From Neopestalotiopsis rosae (Eukaryota; Ascomycota; Sordariomycetes; Amphisphaeriales; Sporocadaceae): 64,000 nt of DNA. The stretch is from NCBI GenBank assembly GCA_023078685.1, contig JALGAS010000002.1, forward strand, positions 6,882,001-6,946,000, written 5' to 3'. Shown here piece by piece: positions 25,595 through 37,621 of this stretch. The notes beneath the pieces were generated by a model, which saw nothing but the letters and a program-made list of their open reading frames with translations, did not search any database and was not told the origin of the DNA. Positions within the stretch are counted from its first letter, which is position 1. Every line of letters begins with the position of its first letter. The position numbers and the translations under genes were made by a program.

Positions 25595-28500
25595 AGACAA
25601 GAGAAAGCAAAAACAAAATCCAGGCGAGGAACCAAAACCAAGCTGTCTCTTTCTGCCCGCTGGATACACGGCAAGGGAGCGACGGTGCCTTGTCATGACA
25701 CTTCTTGGACCTCAACAGCATGACGGAACGACGAATTTTCTACTATTTTTGTTTTTTGCGGACGATGATTTTCTATTTTCTTCACTTTTTTTGCATGGCA
25801 TACACACAACTCATCATCGACTTTTTGCTTTTTACACCTCGCTCATCATTTTATCGACCATCATCTTTAGGCGTCTGCGGCAGATTTTAGATCTCTTGGC
25901 CTTGCGGTTGGCGCTTTGCCAGCAGAGCTTCGAGCGGGGGGAGGCAAGGAGCCGACAATGGCGTCGAAACTATTCTTGTTGTACATATTATTGGTATATT
26001 CTCAGCCCACTACATCTAGTTGTACATACATACCTCATAGCGCAAGTAATTTCATAATGATATACATATCTCATCATTACATGTTTGGAATATGGCAACG
26101 TGACCGGGTCCATATCTATGCGCAGTGCGTCCCATGACAGCTGCTCAAGGAATTAGGAGTAGGGATTGTAAGGCAGACATTAAAGGAACACATTGTTTCG
26201 TTTGCATCCTCCAGCGTGGGGTTCAAACGGATGTTTACAGAGCTCAATCATTCGATTGACACGATCTGGTCCATCGATGGGTTCGTTGAGCCGTTCAGGC
26301 TGAACGTTGAATGGATCTGGAATTGAGTTAATCTTCTTCCTGGGACGATATTTCTGGGATAAGCCTCCCACAAACTCCTATGTCCATTCTCCAAAAGTTC
26401 TTTCTTTAACACAACCGTGAATGGCATGATAGGAATCTCTGGGGTGATCCATAGCCAAGGAGTTAAGAGGCGAGGCGGCCTGGTCTGGTCTGGTCTGGTA
26501 TCTAAAATGGATCATAATCTGGATCAGACCACGGCGCCCAATCGACCATCATAAGCGCGCAACCTTGGGACGGAATGGACATCATCGCCAGAGATAGCGC
26601 GCGCAGCTGTCCTTGTGCCACCAATTGCGACAAAGATTCCTGTCAAACAAAGAGCGTCCGGCCCATTATTGCAAGGCCTCCAATCTTTCGTCCAATGTAG
26701 ATCTCAAAGCTGGAGCCAAAAAGCACATGCCACGATGCATTTCCAAGTCAAGTAATTTCTGGAGGGCCACAAGCAGAAAGTAGAGACTTTCCGAGTTGCT
26801 TGGTTCAAGTGGCAATGGAGCATATCCAGATATGAAGACAAACCTCGTAATCAACCTCGTAAGTGTACGACGACAACCGCCATTACGAATAGAAAGTGGT
26901 GTTTTAGCTTATTAGAACACGAGATATAGGCAAGGCCCCTCCCGCGCCACCACTACAGGCGAACCAGGAAAAAGCGTTCGCGGCAGTGCGGTGCGATTCT
27001 GTCTATGCTGCTGGCTGGCCGGAGACGATTGCCGTTGAGGACCGCCAAATTCATGCGAAAAATCCATGAAGATCGCCTCTTTCATCCGAACATGTGTTGT
27101 GCAAGGACGTGGAGTCGTGGGCAGTCCTCAGCTTGGCTTGGGTCTACGTATTATTAGGATCCCTGTCCCAGGGCCCGCAAAGAGAGTTCAGGACCCCCGG
27201 CGCCGATCCTCTTTTTTGGGGGGATCAACCCGAGCAAGTTCAGGCAGAGAGGGCGGAACACCTCTTTTGCTGTTCCCGGAATTACATGCCAGCAAGAGCC
27301 CTCGGAGCCTCTCCCTCTGCGCCACAGTCCACTGACCCTTTCATGTCTATCAATCTAGAGCCCTCGGTCGCCAAGAATGCGAACTGCAACGTGCCATTTG
27401 CGAGAGGCAAAGATGGCAGCCAGACCCCTTGGCAATATGTGAATCTGCTCCGTACGCCGCAGAGAGCAAAATGGGTAGCTGCTTTGAGCCATTATTCACA
27501 TCGCATCAGATCATCAGATCTTGCTCTCTGCCATCTGGCGTTGTGGCTGCGCAGACCCGACTGAGAGTACCTGAGCTTGGTGGGCTGGAGAAACCAGCAC
27601 TTCCAACCGCCGACCTCGCCTCAAGCTCCATGTGTGACATCAGAAAGATATCATGTTGGACAAAGGGTCTGACAAGATGCAAAGCATGTAGATAATTAGT
27701 GCGGTACGGGGAAAAGTTTTCAAGATTTCGTGCTACTATGGCCATGACAGCTGCAAGGGGCCATCCGCGTCCTCTACTAGAGCCAAGCGGTGAGCTTGGC
27801 ATCATCCAATTGGGCTGGATTGATCAAGTTGAGTATGGTGAGCCGCCAGAGAACACGAGAGGGAGGGTGATGCTTTTTCTTGATTCGGTGCCACCGTTGG
27901 AGGTTGTACAAGTTGTCTTTTTTTGCTGGAAGCTCCCGCGCGTGTACGACAGTGGCAACGACACTAAGGTAAGCCAACGGCAATGTATGGCGCAAACCTT
28001 GGCTATTGGTCTGACTCAAGCGTACGATCACGGTCAAGTCAGGTACACATTCGTCTTGGTGTGGAGTTCTTACCCGTGGGAGCTGAACGATTGAGGCTGA
28101 CCTGTGGTATCAAGATTGACTTTTTTTGATATCGTTCCTGATCATCCCAAGTCTTTCCGGTACTGTCAGTCTGTAGTAGTGTATAGCCATGGATGGGTAT
28201 CCATCATTGATTGTAGATCTGATGGAGCTTTACGAAGGCGCCCCTGCCGATCAAAAAAACCAAGGACAGACACTCAGCACTGTTCAGGAATCAGTTGCAC
28301 AGCATGCACCCGAGCAAAGTGGGTTGCGGTCACGGTGAGGTCAGGCATTCACGATGCGCGCAGAGCACAGGTGCAGTGACTGTGACATACCCACGTACTG
28401 TACATGACCAATCTCTTTCGAATGGTGGCAGTAGGAACATGTAGGCGTGTCTGTTGTCAAGCGTTTCGTTTCCCGCGGAGCAATGTGACGGCATGATGAG

Positions 28501-31332
28501 AAAGCAGCCAGTCCCAAGAGATCATCTGACGCCGATTCAGACATGATGGGGAGATGGAGACGCGTGAGTCGAGAAAAAACACACGATCTGGTCTGCTATT
28601 CGTGAAGAAAGCATCCATCAATCCTCCAGCTGAACTAAAGTCGGCGGTTCATCAGACTGGCTGACTGACAGACAGACAGCCTGATTGTGTGTACATAGTA
28701 TGTGGAGGAGTAGAGCGATTTGATGGCACCCAAAGGCACTTTGCGACGGACCGTCCGTTCTTGCTTGGGTCGTCTTTCGGCACGAATTCTGATGGCATGA
28801 AACGGGGTCGGTTTCACCATGGGATGGGTACCACCATTCTACTGGGACTAGCGTACCTCCCATATGCAGGCTGCGCGATCCCGTTCGCTGGAGTGGCCTG
28901 TCTTTGCTAGAGAGGGCTTGAGAGGCTAGCTCTGCTCTGTCTTAGTGCTGTGCAGGGGGCTCACTACTGCCAGGGGTAAGTGGACGAAATGGAGGCCGGG
29001 GGCCCTATCGAAGAGAAAAAGCATGCAGAATGCACAACTGCGGGGGTAGCGACGACGCCGCGGGGCATTCTTAGTCGCAGATGACAAGTCCAAGTCCCTG
29101 GAAGGTGCAGCCCAGCAGCCCCTTAGCTTGTCGGAACTCCGTGCTTTTTGGGCGAGTGAAAGCAAAGATTCTCACAATTCTTCTTTTTCCACCCACCACC
29201 ACATGCATGCACCACCTGCTTAGGTACAGCTGGAGAGGGCCGAGAGGCTGAAGCGGTTCCTGAAATACGATTCATCCGATTTGACAACCACGGACCTTCG
29301 GCTCATTATGACGATTGATGGTCTGTCAAGTCCCTCCTTACCTCTGCATCGGTCTGCCTGACCTGAGGGGGGCACAGAAAGTGCCGCGTTCTTGTCGTCA
29401 AGCGGCGAAGGAGTTACCAAGAGGATTACTCAATGCGGAGTCGTATTCTCGGTTTTTAATCCATATTCTCGAAGCAATCGCTGCAGAATTCTATGCGGCC
29501 GCCATGACCAGACAGGGTATATGTCTGCAGCAAAACCTAGTAGACTGGGGAAAATGGCCCTCTGATTGGCGGCCTGCATTGGCTCAACAGGGCAGTTCGG
29601 GTTTTTCCCAGATCTGCCATCGTCCAACCAATCCTTGCAACCAGGGTACAGAAGGGGTTACCAAATACCAGACACCAGGACATCAGGCTTTAGCATGCTG
29701 GAGACTTGGAGTTCATTTTGACCTACGACTGTCGGTCAACCCAAGTTGCGACATTTACACACCGTTGCCCGTTTTGTCAATCACGACCTCTCAGTGTACT
29801 CATTGTTTCTTGCGGCAGAGCAAACGGGCATGTTCCAATGAGCCACCACAGTATAAAGCTCTACCTAAAAATTATGCTTCAATATAGGCAGCCCGGCCAT
29901 GCTCCACACGGCGTGGCAGTGGTATGATGCATAATTGCTTCTCCAGGCTGCCTCTCCTGCAGGAGTACGGATAGTATACGACAGGTCCCACCTGAGTCAA
30001 CTACTGCCAGCTACATACTACGCTCAGCCAGCCTACCAGCAGACCAGCAGTCAAGTAGCTTGGCAGCCTCAAGCGAACCTGACAATCACGAGTCTAGTCC
30101 AGGGCGCTACGTCCTACTAGCTGAGTTTGAAAAGAGGCAAATACTGCTAATGTAGGTACCAATCAACCATGACGGAGTTTTACGCACACCAGACACATGC
30201 AACAATTCGCTTGCACCCCTATCCAGCCAGTCTACGACGCCATATTGGGCTCGTCTGGTGCCAAGTCGAAACGAGTCGTATGTACACAACGCTCCCGGGC
30301 CAATCAAGGCTGTCCACAGCTTCCCTTCCGGGTATCCCTGTCGCTCCGGGGCACCCTTCGGCGAGCCCCACCGGCCGCGAAACTACCATCATGGCTGAGC
30401 TTCACTGGTCAATGCTGCCTCTTTGGCCACTTTTGCACCTTGGGCATTGCTCATGGGCCTCCCATGATATCCTCCTAGTGGATCTTGTTCCTGTCAAGCC
30501 AAGAGGATGGTATGGATGGAGCGGATATGCCCATGTCCCTACTCCGTTTTCCTAGAATCCAATCGACCCTCTAGCTAGTTGCCATCCTGCAGCAAAATGT
30601 CTTTCCCTGTCCCGCATCTGGACTCCATAGGCTTGCAGGACGGACTAGATCCTGGTATAGCGTCGTCTGCTCGTTGACATCTTTTCTTCTTCCTGTCAGC
30701 TTGTCTATCCTCCCCTATATGTGCTTTTTGCCTCCTTGGCAGGATATAAGTCCTTCGTTTCGTCCCACCCAAATTATTTTTGTTTCTCATCAGTTTCTTC
30801 ATCAACAGCATCAGGTTCTACCTTCACTCCTTATCGAGGCTAGACCTTCGTCTTCAATTTTCTCTTTCTTCAAACAAATCTGCCTGGGGCAGTATCCTTC
30901 CTTTGCAAGACGCTTCTCGACTCGTCCAGCGACTTTACAGAAAAAAGCTCCAATATTCCGCTCTTGTGATACTTGCTATAACAAAGCGGTAACTTGGTAA
31001 GCCGCCTCTTTTGCCCCTTCATGACTTCATTCCTTTGCCTCTTGTCATAAGGCGATTGTCCTATCTTGGGGAGCATTCGCCAGAGTCCTTGTGACTCTTT
31101 GCGCTCATACTACGTGATAAAGAGTGCTTTGACCACGAAGAATAAGGACACGAATGAGACAAATAGGCTTGGACATATATATTCTCGAAGTCTTGGCTAA
31201 CATGGGATGCCTGAAACAGTTCATACAAGAAAGAAAACAAACAACTTTAAAGTCAAATCGTTCTCGAAAGCGACTTATACAATCATTTTACGCTTATTTG
31301 TCTGGATACCAATAAGCCTTCAATCTTTCAAG
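25595..31332. other. Long gene-free region (5.7 kb) between laccase and LPMO
   Basis: No gene could be supported. It contains a four-unit CTGGT repeat near 26480 and scattered short openings. From about 30670 the sequence becomes pyrimidine-rich on the plus strand. A GATATAAG element near 30744 could mark the LPMO promoter, which would give a leader of roughly 500 nt. GTAAGC near 31000 could be the donor of a leader intron. No transposon ends, tRNA or rRNA were recognised. Confidence 0.5.
26480..26499. repeat. CTGGT pentanucleotide repeat, 4 units
   Basis: Four perfect tandem copies of CTGGT in the gene-free region. CAGACCA about 40 nt further on could pair with part of the repeat as a short hairpin. 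Confidence 0.75.
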
Positions 31333-32576
31333 ATGTTCAACTCAAACGTTGCTTTTGTTGCGGCCGGCCTTGTCGCCGCCGTCAATGGCCACATGCAGCT
31401 CAGCAGCCCTCAACCACACACTTTCCTCGCCAACGATGGACAGAAGAACCCTGGACGTCCTCTGGACAACGCAGGCTCTGATTTCCCTTGCCGCAACCCC
31501 AACCTTTCTTTCGCCTGGGATGGTCCTCTCAACACATTCGAGCTCGGCTCTTCGCAGCAGCTCGCTCTCATTGGCTCCGCAGTCCACGGAGGTGGCTCTT
31601 GCCAGCTGAGCATCACCTACGACAGAGAACCTACCGCCGATAGTGTTTTCAAGGTTATTCACACCGTCCAGGGAGGATGCCCTGCCCGCAACACGGAGGG
31701 TAACCTGGGTGATGATGCCTCCATGACTGACCCCTTTACCTATGACTACACGATTCCCGACAACATTCCTGCTGGAAACGCCACTATTGCATGGAGCTGG
31801 ATGAACCGTGTTGGTAACCGCGAGTTCTACATGGAGTGCGGTGTCCTGGAATTGACTGGCACCGGTGGTGACCAAGCCAACTTCGATGCGCTTCCCGACC
31901 TCTTTGTCGCCAACGTTGTTCCCTATGACGGTGGATGTGTGACAGACGATATGCAGGGCTCGGACCCCCTCATTCCCAACCCTGGTGACTCTGTCGAGAC
32001 CAACAGTGCCTATCCCGCAGTAGCATTCAACTCAGCGTGTGTCTCCTTGAGCGCAACCGGCGGATCTGGCTCCTCGCCCACCTCGTACGCTGCCTCAAGT
32101 GCCCAGTCCACTTCCGCTGCTGCTACCAGCTATGCCACCAGCGCTGCTTCTTCGGCCCAGGGAGGTGTTTTCATTACCAAGACTGGTGCTTCCAGCGCTG
32201 CCCAGGCTACTACCACTGCCCAGGCCACCACCGCCACCACCAAGGCTACTTCCGTGGCCGAGACCACCAGCGCAGCACCGGCGGCTACCACATCCGCATC
32301 GTCGAGTGGTTCGACGAGTGGTTCGCAGAAGACTGGTGCTTGCGACACTGACGGTGTCTTCAGTAAGTAACTTGATTCATTCACTTGAGAACGAGAAGCA
32401 ATTGCTAACATGCTATTACAGACTGCCTTGGAACAAGCTACCAGCAGTGCGCTAGCGGCCAGTGGTCCGCTGTCATGCAGATGGCTGCCGGCACTGAGTG
32501 CACTGTCGGCGAGTCCACCGACATGGCCATTAAGGCTGTTGGCCGCAGAATGGTCGGGCGTGCTCTGAAGGCTTAA
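31333..32576 (+). CDS. AA11 lytic polysaccharide monooxygenase with X278-like C-terminal module
   Basis: Secreted copper enzyme of the AA11 family, which cleaves chitin oxidatively. Exons 31333-32362 and 32422-32576 (59-nt intron with a GCTAAC branch site) give 394 residues. The signal peptide ends at Gly19, so His20 becomes the N-terminal copper-brace histidine. The second brace residue is His85 in the motif AVHGGGSC, and Tyr166 in EFYMECG fits the axial tyrosine. A Ser/Thr/Ala-rich, probably O-glycosylated linker covers about 235-340. The C-terminal module has the cysteine spacing and the QQCASGQWS-type core of X278 modules, seen attached to AA11 in other ascomycetes and thought to bind chitin. 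The intron falls exactly before this module. Chitin as substrate is inferred from the family. Copper loading and secretion are shared with the upstream laccase. Confidence 0.9.
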
Positions 32577-33129
32577 GAGACGAGGCTGTGCCTGTCTCTT
32601 GTATACTTTTGGACATTGATGACTTTTTGGATAAAAACACAACAACATTTGGGAACCGGTGCATCGCATTGGATGGCGCTTTTTGGAGGGATTTTGATAC
32701 CAAAACTTTTTCTTCTTTCAACACTCTTTCAAACTGTACATATTACTTCACTTCTTTCACACATTTTCAGAACGTTTTTATCACGAAGACGAAGACGAGG
32801 GGAGCTAGACGCGAGAAGCGTGGCTGTTTAAGAGAGAATAAGATTAGAGAAAATTCCAATTTTCATGATTCTCATATATTTGACTAAACCCAAGTAAACC
32901 CAGAGTGATGCACTTGACAAACATGAATCATCCACAAGAAATGGCACAAGTGGCCTGCGTAACTAGCCAACAATTTACTAAGTTCCACTTGTATCATATA
33001 GTCTTGAAATATTCTCGATATACTTCCTATATTAGGGCGTTTCTAATTAAGCATAGTCTGGGAATCTTATACATCATCGGCTCATATATTGTTGAAATTT
33101 TCTATTCAAAGCTTTTTCTTCCATCTGCA
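32577..33129. other. Intergenic between convergent LPMO and DUF3433 genes
   Basis: About 550 bp holding the 3' UTRs of two convergent genes. A/T-rich. No gene or structured element recognised. Confidence 0.6.
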
Positions 33130-36100
33130 CTACACGAGCGGCGTAAAGTCTTCGCGTGATGGATGGGGCGCCACCCTCCGTCGTATGTCTGACGGCTGCG
33201 AATAAGATTCCAGCTCAATCCCGACATGCATCTTTCCGTCGCGACCAACATAGGTGCCATATCGATATTTTCGCTTGTCGTGCTCAGATTTCCCCGCCGT
33301 CTCCGTGTGATCCTCTTTGTACAGTCGAACGGCCCGGCTAGCTGCGACATAGCTCACGACCGACCCAATGGTGGTGGGCAGACGGGGCAGCGCGACACCT
33401 AGGCCTCTAGTATAGACTAGGATGGCGACAATCATGTAAATGACCAAAATACACTCGCTGACGATGAATGCTGCTTCCGACATGAAGATCCGGGTCTCGG
33501 ACCGGATGACGACGCCGTCGACGAGCGCCGCGTCGGGCTCGGTGGCGTTCCAAAAAGCCGGATTGAGGCCAAAGAGCGCGGCGATGCTTTCTTTCAGCAT
33601 CGACTCGACAGCCGGAAGCATGATATCCATATCCACCAGTGGCTGGCCAGGGTCAACATGCGCGGTACCGTTGAGGTAATACTCCAGAAGACTGTTCCCC
33701 CAGTCATTGGCAACTGTAGTATTGTGCCAACTGTTGTCCCCCCACACTGTATCAAAAAACAAGTAGTAAAATATGGACCAAGTCCTGTTTGCGAAAATGG
33801 GCTCCAAGTCGACAAGTTCTCCAACACGTTGGTAATCGAGAACGTAACCGTTGGAGTCCACTGTTACCTGATATGGCGCAGTACTGATCCTAGGAGTACA
33901 TGTCATAAAGCTCGCATCGGGTTCGCTCAACAGCTCACCCGATGAAGTGGCATTGACGCGAATCCAGCCCGCCAAGATGGTTCTATCGCAAAACCCGTCC
34001 ATGTGAGTCTTCGAGGTCCCGTCTTCAGAAACTGCTTGCATCTTGCTGTAAATCTCGTTCGATGATGTGCCTCGAGGACGGTCCTGTTTTCCAGTGATGT
34101 TGACAGCGGATATATCTGCTTGTTCAAATGTGCCCCTCTGTACCCCACAGCGGATGCTCGACTCGTTTTGGAAAGTATGATTCAAGTACAATTGGCTGTG
34201 GGTGTTATTATAGACAAAGTGAACATAGTCATTCGAAGTCGTATTGTCCATGCTCACGACTGAGCATCTCGGCTCGAACACTATGCCGGTAGTATTCGTT
34301 CTCTGCAGATCTGTCGTCGTGGATGAATTTTGAACATCTGCAAAGGGTAGGAAATACGCCTCGGAAGCTGTCCACCGGGGCAGAGAGGTGTGCGCCGACA
34401 AATTAGTTCGGACGAGCTGAAGATGGTCGCTGTACTTGACGGTTAATTGAGCAGTTTTATCTGCCATCTCTATGATATCTGCGGTTGGAATTAGAGACCT
34501 TTGAGGCTGGTACTGCACTTTGTATTGCTTGTCGACTTGTCTCTCATCGAATATGCCGCCAAGCCCCACGGCTAGAATGTTGCCCATCAAAGCCACGGCG
34601 CAGACCATCGCCAGGAAGTAGTGGTTGGACTTGGCAGCTCTGGTGATGTTGAACTGAGGCATCAGGCCCGTGTAATCAATATCGACCGACCGCTTGGCCG
34701 TTGCGTTGCCTTTCTGCAGGGTACGAAATGGCTGAACGAGGCAGAATATGCGGTTGACGAGAACCCAGAACGGGTCCATAAACGTGGCGAAACCGGTTGG
34801 GATGTAGTTCTCCAGGATTTGGAGAACCTCGAAGTTCTCTGACGGTCGTGGTAGTCCTTGGTAACCAATTTGTTAGTAGACGCTAAAGAACAAGAGTAGG
34901 CGAGGTCAAACACACCTCCCAGCACAACCTCTCGATATTTGAGGTATGCAAGAACCGACACTCCAGCCGCCAACAACAGCATAAGCAAAATAGCCACTCT
35001 GACTTTCAAGACTGTTGGTCTGACTCCCTTCATTTGTGACCTCGCTACGAGAGAATCTTGGGTATCTGGAATCGGCGCCTCTGGGCTGTCTGGCATGCAA
35101 GAAAGGTACACTTCGGTGCCAACTCGCCGGGTTTCGAATTGAACCTGTCCGAGACCCTTCTTCAGTTCTTTGTCGTTGGACTGTTCGAATAAAACAAATT
35201 TGTGTAGGAGCTCTTCATTTTGTTGAGAAACCTGCATGATACGAGCAATACTCGAAGTACTTCTTGGCAAGTTTGTTTGTGCTTTCCAGTTGTAGAGTAA
35301 GATAACTCCTGTTAGTAGTCCCGTTATCACCAGCAGAATCTCGACAGTGGCGGAAATAGGTCGACTGACCACTATGCCACTGATACGAAAGTCTATACTC
35401 CCTTGCTGAGTAGCGTTGGAACTCTCGACTAGCAGTTCGCTAATAGCGATGGAGAAAGCTGCTTGATGCGCCCTGCCGTAGGCGATTCTTTGCTTGACGG
35501 GGTCCAAAAAGTCTTTTCCCGACCAATTACCAGAACCGAGTGCAAAGCTGGGCATGTTCTCAATTGGCCAGGTGATGCCCGAGTCGCGAGACGTGACCTG
35601 ATAGTATCCCTCCAGGACCGACTCGTCCGGATAATCTCTCGTGCGGTCGACACTTGCCGCACCAGTGCCAAGCAGGTACTCAAAGGCCGTTCGGTTGAAC
35701 TCGGCATCAGTCAGTTCAGTCTTTGGTCCCGCTTCGGTAATGGCTGTAAAGTCAGGTTTGAGCGTCGTCCCGGATATCGGTACCGTAATGTTTTGTTTAT
35801 AATACGACGGCTCACAAAATTGGGCTGTCACTTCGCTCGTGACAGGATTGGGATCATCAGTGGTCCCTGTTATGGCGAGGAATTGATGCTTGAACCTTTC
35901 ATCGCATGTTTTGCTGGCAATGTGGTAGTCCAGACGAGCGTTATCATGCCACCCAACGTAGCGAATGACATAAAGGCCACCGCCCATCGTGAGAGCAAAT
36001 GACTTGGGTACAGTACAGCCTTGGCCATTGTCAAGAAGCACGCCGGTCTGATTGATACCGAAGAAAGGCGTCGATCCATTTATCTCTGTAGGAGTCCAGC

Positions 36101-37070
36101 AGTTCAGCTCGGTCGTTAACTGCCACGTCCAACCAGTCCAATTAGCGCTCGAAGCACCTTGAGGGATCTCAAGAGCCTGTATGGGAAGGGTTGCTGATTC
36201 GGCTGTTGTAGATTTCGGATATGTCTGATTAAGCCACAATGTAGCAAATGCTCCATTCAGAACTGATGCATCCATCAAAGCGGCTTGTTCCGCTACCGGT
36301 ATCAATCCACCCGAAGTGGTGAGAAGGGCGGCTTGGGTCAGCTCTGCAGAGCCGGTACCAAAAATAGCACTTTGCAGAGGCGTGATTACCCAAAAAATGA
36401 TGACGATGATTAGTCCAGAGTAAAAGACGGGCCAGTGACTATCATTATGGAGGTCAGAAATGTTCGAGAAAGCGTGAACATGGGTCGCACTTACCGTCGG
36501 CGAGCGGCTCGTAATGGCACAAATGGCAAGAAGTCAAAGTCATAGTCCAACAGCACTGGAGCGAATTTGCATTAGTATTTCCACGTGCTGTAGTGTGAGG
36601 CAGGATGTCAAACAGACGGGAATGAAATGGAACGAGTTGGGGAATTACATACACGAATTCTTTGCTAAAGCGCCACCAGGTTTTGACAACTCTACCCATG
36701 GCTGCACTCGTTTTACATCGAGATCAATACAAGAAAAGCAGAAGCCGTATAATACAGCAATGACTGTCGGGACATAGAGAGCTGCAAGTCGGGCTGAGTC
36801 GGAAATTTCGTTGATCGAAGGTGATGGAGAGAGGACACCAGCGGCCAGACCTTTTTGTGCCAGCACCTCGATAACAGCAGCCAGTACGAGAGAGGCAACG
36901 ATGAAAGCGATGACAACCGGCGGACGAGTTCCCCATGGTTTCCAGTGAGCGGGGCTGTTGTTATTATCCTTCTCACTTCCCGTTCCGGGTTGTGGTTGAG
37001 AGTGAAAAGCCTCCTCGGACGAAGCATCCATATTCACCCTTGTGTACGGACTCTGGGGTTGAAAATGCAT
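33130..37070 (-). CDS. Large fungal membrane protein with two DUF3433 repeats
   Basis: Multi-pass membrane protein of unknown function, of a family widespread in Pezizomycotina. Exons on the minus strand: 37070-36653, 36555-36495, 36438-34916 and 34856-33130, giving 1242 residues. The joins rebuild DUF3433 landmarks: YVPTVIAVLYG, IDLDVKRVQPW, LSKPGGA, LLLDYDFDFLPFVP and HWPVFYSG in the first half, and LPRPSENFEV, LENYIPTGFATFMDPFWVL and LVQPFRTL in the second. At least seven hydrophobic segments are visible. Between them lie long extracytoplasmic-type regions rich in N-glycosylation sequons, which suggests a cell-surface or secretory-pathway location. A start at 37031 (MDASSEEAF) is equally possible and gives 1229 residues. 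The third intron uses a GTGTGT donor and a CAAG acceptor. The gene diverges from ess2 with only about 550 bp between starts. Confidence 0.88.
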
Positions 37071-37621
37071 GCCGATATCCAAGTAGTAAAGTCCAAGCAG
37101 GGAGATGTAAGAAATATGGTATCGGTAGTATATGTTGGTGAGAAAGAGGTAATGCTTCACAACAATAGCATCATCTGTTCATCATGTCTTCCAGATCTTC
37201 GAGATACTCCTGCGTCTTTCTGGGCGTGAAGCTTGACGAACGGACATGAGCTGAGTATGTGCCATCATATATAATCTTCTCGGGAAGAGGAAATCTGCAT
37301 GCGGGGGGATAACTCTAATTAAGCGATTGAGGAAATATGGTTATCAGTGATCGTTCGTGACCTGGTGCCAACAATGTCTCGAAAACTCGCCTAATATACT
37401 GAATATAGTATTAATAGATGATCTAAGTGGGCGCCAGCGCTTACAGTATGCACCTCTCACAAGCGCCGGCGCTAATAACCTGGGAGGACCCGCGTTTGCC
37501 CCACAATCTCCAGCGACCTTAGCCTAGTCATCCAGTGTTCGTCCTTCTTCAGTGGTGACCCTGCTGCCTTGTCATGCAGCTTAAACATCACAAAACCAAC
37601 AACCAAACCAACGTTGCAACC
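37071..37621. other. Divergent promoter, DUF3433 gene and ess2
   Basis: 551 bp between two divergent starts, so both promoters must share it. ATG 37574 lies in frame with ess2, 16 codons upstream of the preferred start. Confidence 0.6.

Noticed and set aside
26180..26630. Several overlapping protein-like minus-strand frames (for example one ending KRNNVFL)
   Set aside because: The plausible-looking peptides lie in different frames that no credible introns join, and no family is recognisable. A decayed gene cannot be excluded but is not supported.
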